Assembly: GCF_013409625.1 (NCBI RefSeq)
Contig: NZ_JACCBF010000001.1
Coordinates: forward strand, 3,909,001-3,973,000
DNA: 64,000 bases
Source of the DNA: Nocardioides kongjuensis
Lineage (GTDB): Bacteria > Actinomycetota > Actinomycetes > Propionibacteriales > Nocardioidaceae
Direction of reading: 5' to 3'
Every line of letters begins with the position of its first letter. Within the stretch, counting starts at the first letter, position 1. Of the stretch, positions 17,410 to 25,674 are shown piece after piece. Both the position numbers and the translations under genes were made by a program. The notes under the pieces are model-generated. The model had not been told where the DNA came from. It did not search any database and saw nothing but the letters and a program-made list of their open reading frames with translations.

Positions 17410-18549
17410 GTGACGAGCCCGGAGCAGCCCCTGCATGTCGGACGGCCGAACATGGGGAGCCGCGAGAGGTTCCACGAGCTCGTCGACGGCATGTTCGACC
17501 GGGCCTGGTTCACCAACAACGGGCCGTTGGTGCAGGAGTTCGAGCAGCGCATCGCCGAGCACCACCAGGTCGATCACTGCGTCGTGATGTGCAACGGCAC
17601 GATCGCGCTGGAGATCGCGATCCGGGCACTGGGCCTGACCGGCGAGGTGATCGTGCCGTCGTACACCTTCATCGCGACCGCCCACGCGTTGTCGTGGCAG
17701 GGCATCACGCCGGTGTTCGCCGACATCGACCCGACCACCCACAACCTCGACCCGGCCGCGGTCGAGGCCGCGATCACGCCCCGCACGACGGGCATCATCG
17801 GGGTCCACCTGTGGGGCCGGCCCGCCGACGTCACCGGGCTCACCGAGGTCGCAGAGCGCCATGACCTCAGGCTGCTGTTCGACGCAGCCCATGCGTTCGG
17901 GGTCAGCATCGGGGAGACCATGATTGGCAACTTCGGCGACGCCGAGGTGTTCAGTTTCCACGCCACCAAGTTCTTCAACAGCTTCGAGGGCGGCGCGATC
18001 GTCACCAACGACGCCGAGCTGGCCGACAAGGCCCGGCTGATGCGCAACTTCGGGTTCGCGGGCTTCGACGACGTCGTCCACCCGGGCACCAACGGCAAGA
18101 TGGTCGAGGTCTGTGCCGCGATGGGCATCGTGAACCTCGAGGCGATCGACGAGGTGATCGACCGCAACCGCCGCAACCACGAGTCCTATGCCCGCGCCCT
18201 CGCGGGTGTGCCGGGTGTCGAGCTGCTGCCGGTCGGGGGCGACGGGCAGCGCAACTACCAGTACGTCGTCGTGACGGTCGCACCCGACGCCGGCGCGTCC
18301 CGCGACGAGATCGTCGCTGCGCTCCAGGCGAACGGAGTGCTGGCCAGGCGCTACTTCTGGCCGGGCTGCCACAACATGGCGCCCTACAAGGCGCTGTATC
18401 CCTGGGCAGGTTCGCGGTTGCCCGTGACTGAGCAGGTCGCCGACCAGGTCGTCGTGCTGCCGACCGGCACGGCCGTGACCGATCCCGACATCGACCACAT
18501 CGCCGACGTCATCCGTCGCGTCGTCACCGGAGCAAGGAGCGCATCGTGA
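17410..18549 (+). CDS. DegT/DnrJ/EryC1/StrS-family nucleotide-sugar aminotransferase
   Basis: A PLP enzyme of 379 residues that would aminate a keto nucleotide sugar. It has the internal-aldimine lysine K187 in FSFHATKFFNSFEGGAI, aspartate D158 in LLFDAAHAFG, and substrate-loop motifs FTNNGPLVQEFE and VPSYTFIATAHA. The GTG start lacks a ribosome site but sits behind a TAGCCT box. The stop overlaps the next gene's start by 4 bases (GTGA). That gene is a NeuD/PglD-type acyltransferase, so the pair could make an N-acylated 4-amino sugar for a surface glycan or glycoprotein. Other pathway genes are not nearby. Confidence 0.9.
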   Translation: MTSPEQPLHVGRPNMGSRERFHELVDGMFDRAWFTNNGPLVQEFEQRIAEHHQVDHCVVMCNGTIALEIAIRALGLTGEVIVPSYTFIATAHALSWQGITPVFADIDPTTHNLDPAAVEAAITPRTTGIIGVHLWGRPADVTGLTEVAERHDLRLLFDAAHAFGVSIGETMIGNFGDAEVFSFHATKFFNSFEGGAIVTNDAELADKARLMRNFGFAGFDDVVHPGTNGKMVEVCAAMGIVNLEAIDEVIDRNRRNHESYARALAGVPGVELLPVGGDGQRNYQYVVVTVAPDAGASRDEIVAALQANGVLARRYFWPGCHNMAPYKALYPWAGSRLPVTEQVADQVVVLPTGTAVTDPDIDHIADVIRRVVTGARSAS

Positions 18550-19202
18550 GCCCCGACCGCGAGCTGGTGCTGGTGGGCGCCGGAGGCTTCGCCCGCGAGG
18601 TCGCCGACCTCGTCGTCGCACTCAACGACGCCGGGCCGCACCGGATCAGGTTGCTGGGCGCGGTCGCCGACCCGCTGCCCGAGGACGGGCTCATGGAGGC
18701 ACGCGGGGTCCCGGTCCTCGGCGGCCTGGCGGAGCTCAAGGCGATGCCGGCGTCGGTGGAGTACGTCGTCGCGATCGGCAACGGTGACGTCCGGCGCCGC
18801 ATCGTCGCCGAGCTCGGCGACCGGACCGCGGCGACCCTCGTGCACCCCAACGCGTACGTCGGCGGGCAGGTCGAGATCGGCCCCGGGGCGATCATCTGCT
18901 CCCACGCCAGCGTCACCAGCGACATCACGATCGGTGCCCACGCCCACGTCAACCTGAACTGCACGATCGGCCACGACGCGCGGATCGAGGAGTACGCGAC
19001 CCTGTCCCCCCTGGTCGGCATCTCCGGGTACGTCGTCATCGGTGCAGGGGCCACCCTCGGCACGGGGGCGGTCGTGATCCCCCACGTCACGGTCGGCGCG
19101 GGCGCCACCATCGGCGCCGGTGCGTCGGTCGTCCGAGACATCCCCCCGCACTGCACCGCGGTCGGCGTACCGGCGAAGGTCATCAGCGCCCCCACCCCCT
19201 GA
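18546..19202 (+). CDS. NeuD/PglD-type sugar O/N-acyltransferase
   Basis: A 218-residue protein. The N-terminal Rossmann-like half (ELVLVGAGGFAREVADLVVALN) is followed from about residue 95 by left-handed beta-helix hexapeptide repeats (VEIGPGAIICSHASVTSDITIGAHAHVNLNCTIGHDARIEEYATLSP). The likely catalytic histidine is in the TIGHDA segment, as in PglD. GTG 18546 overlaps the aminotransferase stop. The probable reaction is acetyl-CoA-dependent acylation of the amino group introduced by the upstream enzyme. Confidence 0.87.
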   Translation: MSPDRELVLVGAGGFAREVADLVVALNDAGPHRIRLLGAVADPLPEDGLMEARGVPVLGGLAELKAMPASVEYVVAIGNGDVRRRIVAELGDRTAATLVHPNAYVGGQVEIGPGAIICSHASVTSDITIGAHAHVNLNCTIGHDARIEEYATLSPLVGISGYVVIGAGATLGTGAVVIPHVTVGAGATIGAGASVVRDIPPHCTAVGVPAKVISAPTP

Positions 19203-19227
19203 TGACGTCCCGGGCAACGCGGCTCCG

Positions 19228-19233
19228 TAGCCT
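19228..19233 (+). promoter_or_regulatory. -10 box for leaderless MFS gene
   Basis: TAGCCT lies 6 bases before the GTG at 19240, with no Shine-Dalgarno sequence. Confidence 0.5.
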
Positions 19234-19239
19234 GTTCCG

Positions 19240-20523
19240 GTGACTCTTCGCGGGATGCTGGCCGACACCCGGCCGCTGCAGAACCCGCACTTCCGGCGCC
19301 TGTGGTCGGCCAACATCATCACGGTCGTCGGCGCGCAGCTCACGGTGGTCGCGGTGCCGGCCCAGATCTACGCCGACACCGGCTCGTCGGCGTACGTCGG
19401 CCTGACCGGAGTCTTCGGCCTGGTCCCCCTCGTCGTGTTCGGCCTGTGGGGCGGCGCGCTCGCCGACCACTTCGACCGGCGCACGATGCTGCTCGTCACG
19501 ACCTGCGGCCTGATCGGCACGGCAGCGCTGTTCTGGCTGCAGGCGGCGCTCGGGATGAGCAACGTGTGGGTGCTGCTGGGGCTGTTCTCGGTGCAGCAGG
19601 CGTTCTTCGCCGTCAACCAGCCGACCCGTTCGGCGGTGCTGCCGCGGCTGCTGGACGACGCGGTGCTGCCCGCCGCCAACTCGCTCAACATGACGGTGAT
19701 GCAGGCCGGCGCGATCGGCGGACCGCTGATCGCGGGCATCCTGATCCCGTTCACCGGCTTCGCCTGGTTGTACGCCGGCGACGCGATCTCCCTGCTGGCC
19801 ACCCTGTGGGCGGTGGTCCGGCTGCCGTCGCTGCCCATCGAGGGCACCACCACCGGGACGCCGGGGCTGCGCTCGGTGATCGAGGGCATCGCCTACCTGC
19901 GCGGGCAGCCGGTGCTGATGATGTCCTTCGTCGTCGACATCATCGCGATGGTCTTCGGCATGCCGCGGGCGCTGTTCCCCGAGATCGCGCACGAGAGCTT
20001 CCTCGGCCCCGACGAGGGCGGCCTCGCGTTCGCCCTGCTGTTCGCCGGCATCCCCGCGGGTGCGGTGCTGGGCGGTGTCTTCTCCGGCTGGGTCTCGCGG
20101 GTCACCGCGCAGGGCCGGGCGGTGGTGTGGTGCATCGTCGTGTGGGGCCTGGCGATGGTCGGCTTCGGCCTGGCGGTGCTCGGCGCGGACACGAGTCCCG
20201 GGGCCGCGCGCGGCTGGCTGGTGGTCGCCGTCCTCATGCTCGTCGTCGGCGGTGCCGCCGACATGGCCTCGGCCGCCTTCCGCACCTCGATGCTGCAGAG
20301 CGCGGCAGCCGACGAGGTCCGCGGCCGGCTGCAGGGCATCTTCATCGTGGTCGTCGCCGGCGGACCCCGGATCGCCGACGTCGCCCACGGCGCCACCGCC
20401 GCGATGGTCGGTACGGCGACCGCGGCGGCCGGCGGCGGCGTGCTGGTCGTCGTGCTGGTGGTCGTGGCGGCGCTCGCGGTGCCGACGTTCGTGCGCTACC
20501 GGATCACCTCGACGACCGCCTGA
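19240..20523 (+). CDS. MFS transporter (EntS/MFS_3-like exporter)
   Basis: A polytopic protein of 427 residues with about 12 membrane segments. It opens NPHFRRLWSANIITVVGAQLTVVAVPAQIY, a form typical of the MFS_3/enterobactin-exporter-like group. The MFS loop 2-3 motif is GGALADHFDRRTMLL. Export of a small hydrophilic or siderophore-like compound is possible, but no siderophore genes are nearby. It starts 37 bases after the acyltransferase and has its own -10 box. Its 3' end overlaps the convergent phosphatase gene by 28 bases. Confidence 0.87.
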   Translation: MTLRGMLADTRPLQNPHFRRLWSANIITVVGAQLTVVAVPAQIYADTGSSAYVGLTGVFGLVPLVVFGLWGGALADHFDRRTMLLVTTCGLIGTAALFWLQAALGMSNVWVLLGLFSVQQAFFAVNQPTRSAVLPRLLDDAVLPAANSLNMTVMQAGAIGGPLIAGILIPFTGFAWLYAGDAISLLATLWAVVRLPSLPIEGTTTGTPGLRSVIEGIAYLRGQPVLMMSFVVDIIAMVFGMPRALFPEIAHESFLGPDEGGLAFALLFAGIPAGAVLGGVFSGWVSRVTAQGRAVVWCIVVWGLAMVGFGLAVLGADTSPGAARGWLVVAVLMLVVGGAADMASAAFRTSMLQSAAADEVRGRLQGIFIVVVAGGPRIADVAHGATAAMVGTATAAAGGGVLVVVLVVVAALAVPTFVRYRITSTTA

Positions 20524-21347
20524 GGCCCACCCGCCTCCCAGCCCCGCCACGGGCTGCGCGGCGTGGCGCGGTGGTCCGGGTCGACGCCCACGATCCGGCC
20601 GCCCGGCAGGATGAGCGTGACGTGGCGGTCCTCCTCGTCGAGGTGGGCGTGGGCGGCGAGGTCGGGCGGGAGCCGCCAGGCGCCGGCGTCCCAGTCCCAT
20701 GCCGACGAGTGGCCGTGCACCTGGCTGAACGGCAGCGTCTCACCGGCCCACGAGACCGCGAGCTCGCTCGCGGCGGCCGCCCACAGCGGCCCGGCCAGCG
20801 GGTCGGGATCGCGGCCCTGCATCATGCAGCCGGCCCGGAACAGCGCGGGGTCGTCGCCGAGCCCGCGGATCGCGGTGACCGCCTCCCGCACGGTGGCAGG
20901 AGCACCCAGCACCGAGACCCAGAAGCCCGACGTCACGCCGGCGTGGGTCACCAGCAGCTGCTCACCGTCGACGGACAGCCCGACCGCAGCCACCATCAGC
21001 CCCTCGCGCCACCACGCCTGCACGCGGTCGGCCGCACGCGGGTCCAGGGCCGGTGACCACTGGAAGGCGGCCCGGCGGACGTACTGCGCCTCGTGGTTGC
21101 CGATCAGCTGCACCCACTGCCCGGGCTGCTGGCGCAGGTAGCCGTCGACCTGGCGCACGACCTCCTCGGAGTCCGGGCCACGGTGGACCAGGTCGCCGAC
21201 CTGCACGACGCTCAGTCCCGGGGGCAGGGGGCCGCGCCCGTCGTCCGGCACGCCGAGCCGGGCCAGCTCCGCGCGCAGCTCGCCGAGGTGCCCGCCGACG
21301 TCGCCGATCACGGCGACCCGTGGGTGGTCGATCCCCGGGCCGGTCAT
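20496..21347 (-). CDS. Calcineurin-like metallophosphoesterase
   Basis: A phosphoesterase of 283 residues with the di-metal motifs in order: VIGDVGGHLGEL (GDxxG near residue 15), VVQVGDLVHRGPDS (GDxxxRG near 50) and IGNHEAQY (GNHE near 80), with histidines later in LLVTHAGV and HGHSSAW. These resemble bacterial Ser/Thr-type or nucleotide phosphatases, and the substrate is unknown. The ATG overlaps the stop of the cNMP/CBS/DUF294 gene (ATGA), making it the last gene of a four-gene operon with an amino acid permease and a binding protein. Confidence 0.87.
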   Translation of the reverse strand: MTGPGIDHPRVAVIGDVGGHLGELRAELARLGVPDDGRGPLPPGLSVVQVGDLVHRGPDSEEVVRQVDGYLRQQPGQWVQLIGNHEAQYVRRAAFQWSPALDPRAADRVQAWWREGLMVAAVGLSVDGEQLLVTHAGVTSGFWVSVLGAPATVREAVTAIRGLGDDPALFRAGCMMQGRDPDPLAGPLWAAAASELAVSWAGETLPFSQVHGHSSAWDWDAGAWRLPPDLAAHAHLDEEDRHVTLILPGGRIVGVDPDHRATPRSPWRGWEAGGPQAVVEVIR

Positions 21348-23188
21348 CGGCCCCAGCGCTCGGGGTCGTCGTACAGCGCGATGTTGTCCATCCGCCGCTG
21401 GGCGGCGGCGATCTCACGGACCGCACGGGTGATGATGCTGCGGTCGATCGCGGAGACCGCGTGCAGGTCGACCAGGTCGCTGGGGGCCAGGCCCTGCTCG
21501 AGCTGGCGCAGCTGGTGGCGCAGCCGGACCCGCTGCAGCGCCTCGAACACCTCGACCAGGGCGAGCGCCTGCGGTGCCGGGAGCGCCGTCGTACCGGACG
21601 CGGCGCGGAGCCGCTCGGTCGTCGGCAGGGCAGGCGAGCCGACGCTGAGCGCGGCCCACCGGGCGAGGTTGACGATGGGCAGCAGGGCGTGGGACTTGAG
21701 GTCGAACCGGTCGCGGCGGCGGCCCGACACCAGCTCGCGCAACGAGCGCATCCGGGCCCGCCGGGACAGTGACTCCTGGAGCAGCAGCCGCATCGTGCCG
21801 GGGTGTCCGCGCATCCCGGCCACGACCTGCGCGACCGCGGGCAGGCCGGGGTCGCCGTAGATCGGGCGGCCGTCGACGAGCAGCGAGGTCATCATCGCGC
21901 CGTTGTTGCGGTCCGGCGCGGCGAGCCACTGCTCCCCCGCCGCCCGCCAGGCCGCGTTGGTCCGGGAGAAGGCGTCACGGGCCGCGGTCGCGCCGTGCTG
22001 GTCGCCGGTGAGGCCGGCCGCGGCGAGCGCGTCGGCGATCTCGGCGAAGACGTGGCGGTAGCGCACGATGTCGTCGGCGGTGACGGCGTCGTCGAAGGCG
22101 GCGGCCGAGTCGATGTCGGAGCTGGGGACCGCCTCGCCGCGGCCGTTGCTGCCGAGCGAGAGCCAGGTGAACGCGTCCGGGTCGAGCGCCGGGTGGCGGG
22201 CGAAGGCGAGCTCGATCATCCGGCGCACGGTCGTGTCGAGCATCGCCGTGTGCACCCGGATCACCTTGCCGGACGCGAGACCGCCGTCGAGCAGGGTCGC
22301 CAGCACGCCGGGGATCCCGCGCGCCCGCTGCTGCAGCTCCTCGACGCTCGCGGCGCGACGCAGCTGCTCGTGCAGCGACACCCCGGCGGTCGTCGAGGAC
22401 ACCACGAAGTCGCGCGGCTCGACGGAGCCGCGCAGGGTGCCGTCGCGGTCGACGACGAGCACGTAGTCGGCCTTGCGGTCGAGCAGCAGGATCAGTGCCT
22501 CCGCGGCCGAGGAGCCGCTCACCACCTGGTGCGGGGTCTCGCCGGCGACCAGCTCACCCACCGCGGTCTCGGCCGTCACGTCGCCGGCCAGGACCCGCTC
22601 GCGCAGCACCCGGTCGGTCACCATCCCCCAGCCCGCGGGCAACCGGACCGCGGCGTACCCGTGCCGCGCAGCGGTCATCGCCCGCGCCACGTCGACCACC
22701 CGGTCCGCGGGGTCGACGACGACCGGCTCGCTGACGACGAGCTCGTCCACGACGACGTAGGCCGGGGAGTCCGCGGCAGGCGGCCCCGCCAGCCGGTCCG
22801 GTACGACGACCGGCCGGTCCCCCGCGAGCAGCTCCGAGACCCGCGCGGCGGGGAGCCGGATCACCGTGACGGGTCCGGCGGCGACGGCGAGCGGCCCGAT
22901 CGCCCGCCCGGTCAGGGTCGCGTCGAGCCCGAACACGTCGTGCCGCCCGAGGACGAAGTCCGGCTGGTCCGGCTCGCCCTCGGGGTCGACCCACAGTGCG
23001 ACCTCGCCCGCCACGACGACGAAGACGTGGCGCGGGGTGGCGGTGAACGCGTCGAGCAGCACCTCCTGGTCGGCGTGCTCCTCGACCTTGGCCGCGCTGG
23101 CGAGCGCGGCGACCTCCGCGTCGGCGAGCTGGTCGAACGGTGGGGTGGCCCGGAGGGCGGCGAGCACCTCGGGCGAGGGAACCGGCAC
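21344..23188 (-). CDS. cNMP-binding/CBS/DUF294 nucleotidyltransferase-like signalling protein
   Basis: A protein of 614 residues in four parts: a cyclic-nucleotide-binding fold at about 15-125 (HVFVVVAGEVALWV), two CBS domains at about 145-265 (DRVVDVARAMTAARHGYAAV, SSAAEALILLLDRKADYVLVVDRDG), a DUF294 nucleotidyltransferase-like domain at about 330-440 with LGSNGRGEAVPSSDIDSA (GSxxRGE...SDxD), and a helical DUF294 C-terminal domain to the end. The GTG at 23188 lies 8 bases after the upstream lipoprotein gene. The family resembles GlnD-type uridylyltransferases and often sits by transporters, so it may adjust transport to an adenylate or cyclic-nucleotide signal. Confidence 0.87.
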   Translation of the reverse strand: MPVPSPEVLAALRATPPFDQLADAEVAALASAAKVEEHADQEVLLDAFTATPRHVFVVVAGEVALWVDPEGEPDQPDFVLGRHDVFGLDATLTGRAIGPLAVAAGPVTVIRLPAARVSELLAGDRPVVVPDRLAGPPAADSPAYVVVDELVVSEPVVVDPADRVVDVARAMTAARHGYAAVRLPAGWGMVTDRVLRERVLAGDVTAETAVGELVAGETPHQVVSGSSAAEALILLLDRKADYVLVVDRDGTLRGSVEPRDFVVSSTTAGVSLHEQLRRAASVEELQQRARGIPGVLATLLDGGLASGKVIRVHTAMLDTTVRRMIELAFARHPALDPDAFTWLSLGSNGRGEAVPSSDIDSAAAFDDAVTADDIVRYRHVFAEIADALAAAGLTGDQHGATAARDAFSRTNAAWRAAGEQWLAAPDRNNGAMMTSLLVDGRPIYGDPGLPAVAQVVAGMRGHPGTMRLLLQESLSRRARMRSLRELVSGRRRDRFDLKSHALLPIVNLARWAALSVGSPALPTTERLRAASGTTALPAPQALALVEVFEALQRVRLRHQLRQLEQGLAPSDLVDLHAVSAIDRSIITRAVREIAAAQRRMDNIALYDDPERWGR

Positions 23189-23196
23189 CGGAGGAC

Positions 23197-24045
23197 TCAG
23201 GCGGTGCCGGGCTTCGGCGGGTCGGGGATCTCGTAGCCCGAGTCGCCGACCGACTTCCTCAGCGCGGCCTCCCAGGAGCCGTCGTCGACGTACTGCTCCA
23301 GCGCCGCGTTGACCTGGTCGACGAGCTCCTGGTCGCCCTTCTCGACCCCGATGCCGTAGCGCTCGTCGGTGAAGCCGTCGCCGACCACCTTGAGCTTGCC
23401 CTTGTACTTCTCCTGGCTCGCGTAGCCGGCCAGGATCAGGTCGTCGGTGGTGACGGCGTCGACGGTGCCGTCGAGCAGCGCGGCGACGCACTCGGAGTAG
23501 CGCGGGTATTCCTTGAGCGTGATGTCGCCCTTGTAGTGCTCGCGCACGTAGTCCGACGACGTGGTGCCCCTGACCGAGCACAGGGTGCGTCCGTCGAGGG
23601 TCTTCGGGCCGGTGATCTCGGTGTCGTTGCGGCGGATCAGCAGGTCCTGGTGGGCGACGAAGTAGGGCCCGGCGAAGTCGACGGCCTGCTTGCGCTCGTC
23701 GGTGATCGAGTACGTCGCGACGACCAGGTCCGCCTTCCCGCTCTCGAGCAGCTGCTCGCGCTCGCCGGGGTCGGCGCGCACCCAGGTGATGTCCTTCGCG
23801 TCGACGCCGAGCGCCTTCGCGACGTACGTCGCGGTGTCGACGTCGAACCCGCTGTAGGCGTCGCCCTCCTTGAACCCGACGCCGGGCTCGTCGAAGGAGA
23901 TGCCGATGGTCAGCCTGCCGCCCTCCTGGGCGCCCTTCACCAGGTCGGGGGACTTGATCTCGCCGTCACCGCCGCAGCCGGCGAGGGTGGTGGCGAGGAC
24001 CGCCAGGACGACGGCGACGCGGCTGCGCACGGCGGTCGTGCTCAT
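23197..24045 (-). CDS. Glutamate-type amino acid binding lipoprotein (no ABC partners)
   Basis: A family 3 extracellular solute-binding protein of 282 residues. The lipobox is LATTLAGCGGDG with the lipidated Cys near residue 24. The mature part has the GluB-like sequence RLTIGISFDEPGVGFKEGDAYSGFDVDTATYVAKALG and the second-lobe motif DLVVATYSITDERKQAVDFAGPYF. Substrates of this group are usually glutamate or related amino acids. No ABC permease or ATPase gene is adjacent. Instead its ATG shares one base with the stop of an APC permease gene, so it may deliver substrate to that carrier or act as a sensor for the downstream DUF294 protein. Confidence 0.9.
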   Translation of the reverse strand: MSTTAVRSRVAVVLAVLATTLAGCGGDGEIKSPDLVKGAQEGGRLTIGISFDEPGVGFKEGDAYSGFDVDTATYVAKALGVDAKDITWVRADPGEREQLLESGKADLVVATYSITDERKQAVDFAGPYFVAHQDLLIRRNDTEITGPKTLDGRTLCSVRGTTSSDYVREHYKGDITLKEYPRYSECVAALLDGTVDAVTTDDLILAGYASQEKYKGKLKVVGDGFTDERYGIGVEKGDQELVDQVNAALEQYVDDGSWEAALRKSVGDSGYEIPDPPKPGTA

Positions 24046-25580
24046 CACTGTGCCCCCTCGACGTCGCCGCCGACGGGGAACGGCTCCTCGTCGACGTACC
24101 GCGGCCCGTCGTTGGTCCACACCGACTGCATCCGCCCGCCGGTGTCGGCCGCGACCTTCGGGCGCACGGCGATCCAGCCGACCCAGAGCACGAGCGCGAT
24201 CACGGGGATGCCGAGCACGACGACGAGGAAGGTCGTCTTGTGCCAGAAGTACGGCGAGCTCTGCCACCCGGACACGGCGAGCCCGACGATCACCAGGGCC
24301 AGGAAGACCAGCCCGATGATCGAGGTCCACGGCGACCACGGCGCCTGGAACGGACTGGGTGGGACCACGCCGCGGTCGGAGAGCTGTCGCAACCGGATCT
24401 GGCACAGGAAGATCGAGGCCCAGGTGAAGACCACGCCGATGGCCGCGGCCTCGAGCGCGATCTCGAAGGCGTCGGGGGCCAGCGCGTTGAGCAGCGCGCC
24501 GAACACGTAGACGACCGAGGTCATCGCGATCCCTGCCCACGGCACACCGGACTCGCTCATCTTGAGCGTGAACGCGGGCGCCTGCTTGGACATGCCGAGG
24601 CTGCGCAGCACCCGGCCGGTCGAGTAGAGGCCGGAGTTGAGGCTCGACATGGCGGCCACGATGAGGATCACCTGGATCGCGGCGCCCATCCAGCTCAGCC
24701 CGAGGCGGTCGAAGACGGTGACGAACGGGCTGATGCCGGGCTTGAACTCCGAGGTCGGCAGCATGCAGACGAGCAGCAGGATCGAGCCGCAGTAGAAGAC
24801 CGCGATCCGCATGATGACGGCGTTGACGGCCTTCGGCACCTCGCGGTGTGCGTCCTCCATCTCGCCGGCCGCGACACCGACCATCTCGATCGCGGCGTAC
24901 GCGAAGACGACGCCGGACATGACCAGGATCGGGCCGTACCAGTAGAAGCCGTCCGAGGCTGGCCAGAACCCGCCCGGGTTGCTCCACAGGTTGGAGACCC
25001 CGGCCTCGTGACCGCCGATGTCGAAGGTGCCGATCACGACGACCAGGCCCACGACGAGGAAGACGACGATCGCGGCCACCTTGAGGATCGCGGCCCAGAA
25101 CTCGAACTCGCCGAACGCGCGGGCCGAGAGCAGGTTGATCGCGAGCACGACCGCGAGCGCCACCAGCACCGTCGCCCAGGCCGGCAGGTTCGGGAACCAG
25201 TACTGCATGTAGAGCCCGACCGCCGAGAGCTCGGCGATGCCGGTGAGCGCCCAGTTCAGCCAGTACATCCAGCCGGTGACGTACGCCGCCGCCTCGCCGT
25301 AGAACTCGCGCATGTACGACACGAACGCGCCCGACGTCGCGCGGTGCAGCACCAGCTCGCCGAGCGCCCGCATCAGGAAGTAGGCGATGACGCCGACGAA
25401 CGCATAGCTGAACAGCAGGGCCGGGCCGGTGCTGTGCAGCCTGCTCGCCGAGCCCAGGAACAGGCCGGTGCCGATGGCGCCACCGATCGCGATCATCTGG
25501 ACGTGCCGGCGGCCGAGTGTCTGCTTGTACCCGACCTGCTCCGCGTCGAGCGCCGACTGCGCGCCACTCACCTGGGTCAT
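24045..25580 (-). CDS. APC-superfamily amino acid permease
   Basis: A 12-helix transporter of 511 residues of the AAT family (asparagine/GABA/D-Ser-D-Ala-like). It has RRHVQMIAIGGAIGTGLFLGSA at about 25-46 (the GGxIGTGLF substrate loop), LGELVLHRATSGAFVSYMREFYG and YAAIEMVGVAAGEMEDAHREVPKAVN, both highly characteristic. A ribosome site in the run AGGAGGG lies about 5-10 bases before the ATG. It is first in a minus-strand operon with an orphan binding lipoprotein, a cNMP/CBS/DUF294 protein and a metallophosphatase, an unusual companion set for a secondary carrier. The substrate is not determinable, but asparagine, GABA or glutamate are reasonable. Confidence 0.92.
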   Translation of the reverse strand: MTQVSGAQSALDAEQVGYKQTLGRRHVQMIAIGGAIGTGLFLGSASRLHSTGPALLFSYAFVGVIAYFLMRALGELVLHRATSGAFVSYMREFYGEAAAYVTGWMYWLNWALTGIAELSAVGLYMQYWFPNLPAWATVLVALAVVLAINLLSARAFGEFEFWAAILKVAAIVVFLVVGLVVVIGTFDIGGHEAGVSNLWSNPGGFWPASDGFYWYGPILVMSGVVFAYAAIEMVGVAAGEMEDAHREVPKAVNAVIMRIAVFYCGSILLLVCMLPTSEFKPGISPFVTVFDRLGLSWMGAAIQVILIVAAMSSLNSGLYSTGRVLRSLGMSKQAPAFTLKMSESGVPWAGIAMTSVVYVFGALLNALAPDAFEIALEAAAIGVVFTWASIFLCQIRLRQLSDRGVVPPSPFQAPWSPWTSIIGLVFLALVIVGLAVSGWQSSPYFWHKTTFLVVVLGIPVIALVLWVGWIAVRPKVAADTGGRMQSVWTNDGPRYVDEEPFPVGGDVEGAQ

Positions 25581-25674
25581 CCGCGCCCTCCTTGGTCCGC
25601 ACCGACCCCCGAGTGGGCCGGCACACGATCCGCGTCTGCGCATCGTGCACCTGCCGAGGGTGTCGTGGCCAGAC

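Noticed and set aside
23189..23581. N-terminal extension of the DUF294 gene into the lipoprotein gene
   Set aside because: It would overlap the binding-protein gene by almost 400 bases in another frame and encodes an unstructured Gly/Arg-rich stretch; the GTG at 23188 suffices.
23197..24045. Complete ABC amino acid importer
   Set aside because: No permease or ATPase gene of ABC type is adjacent; the neighbouring membrane protein is an APC secondary carrier.
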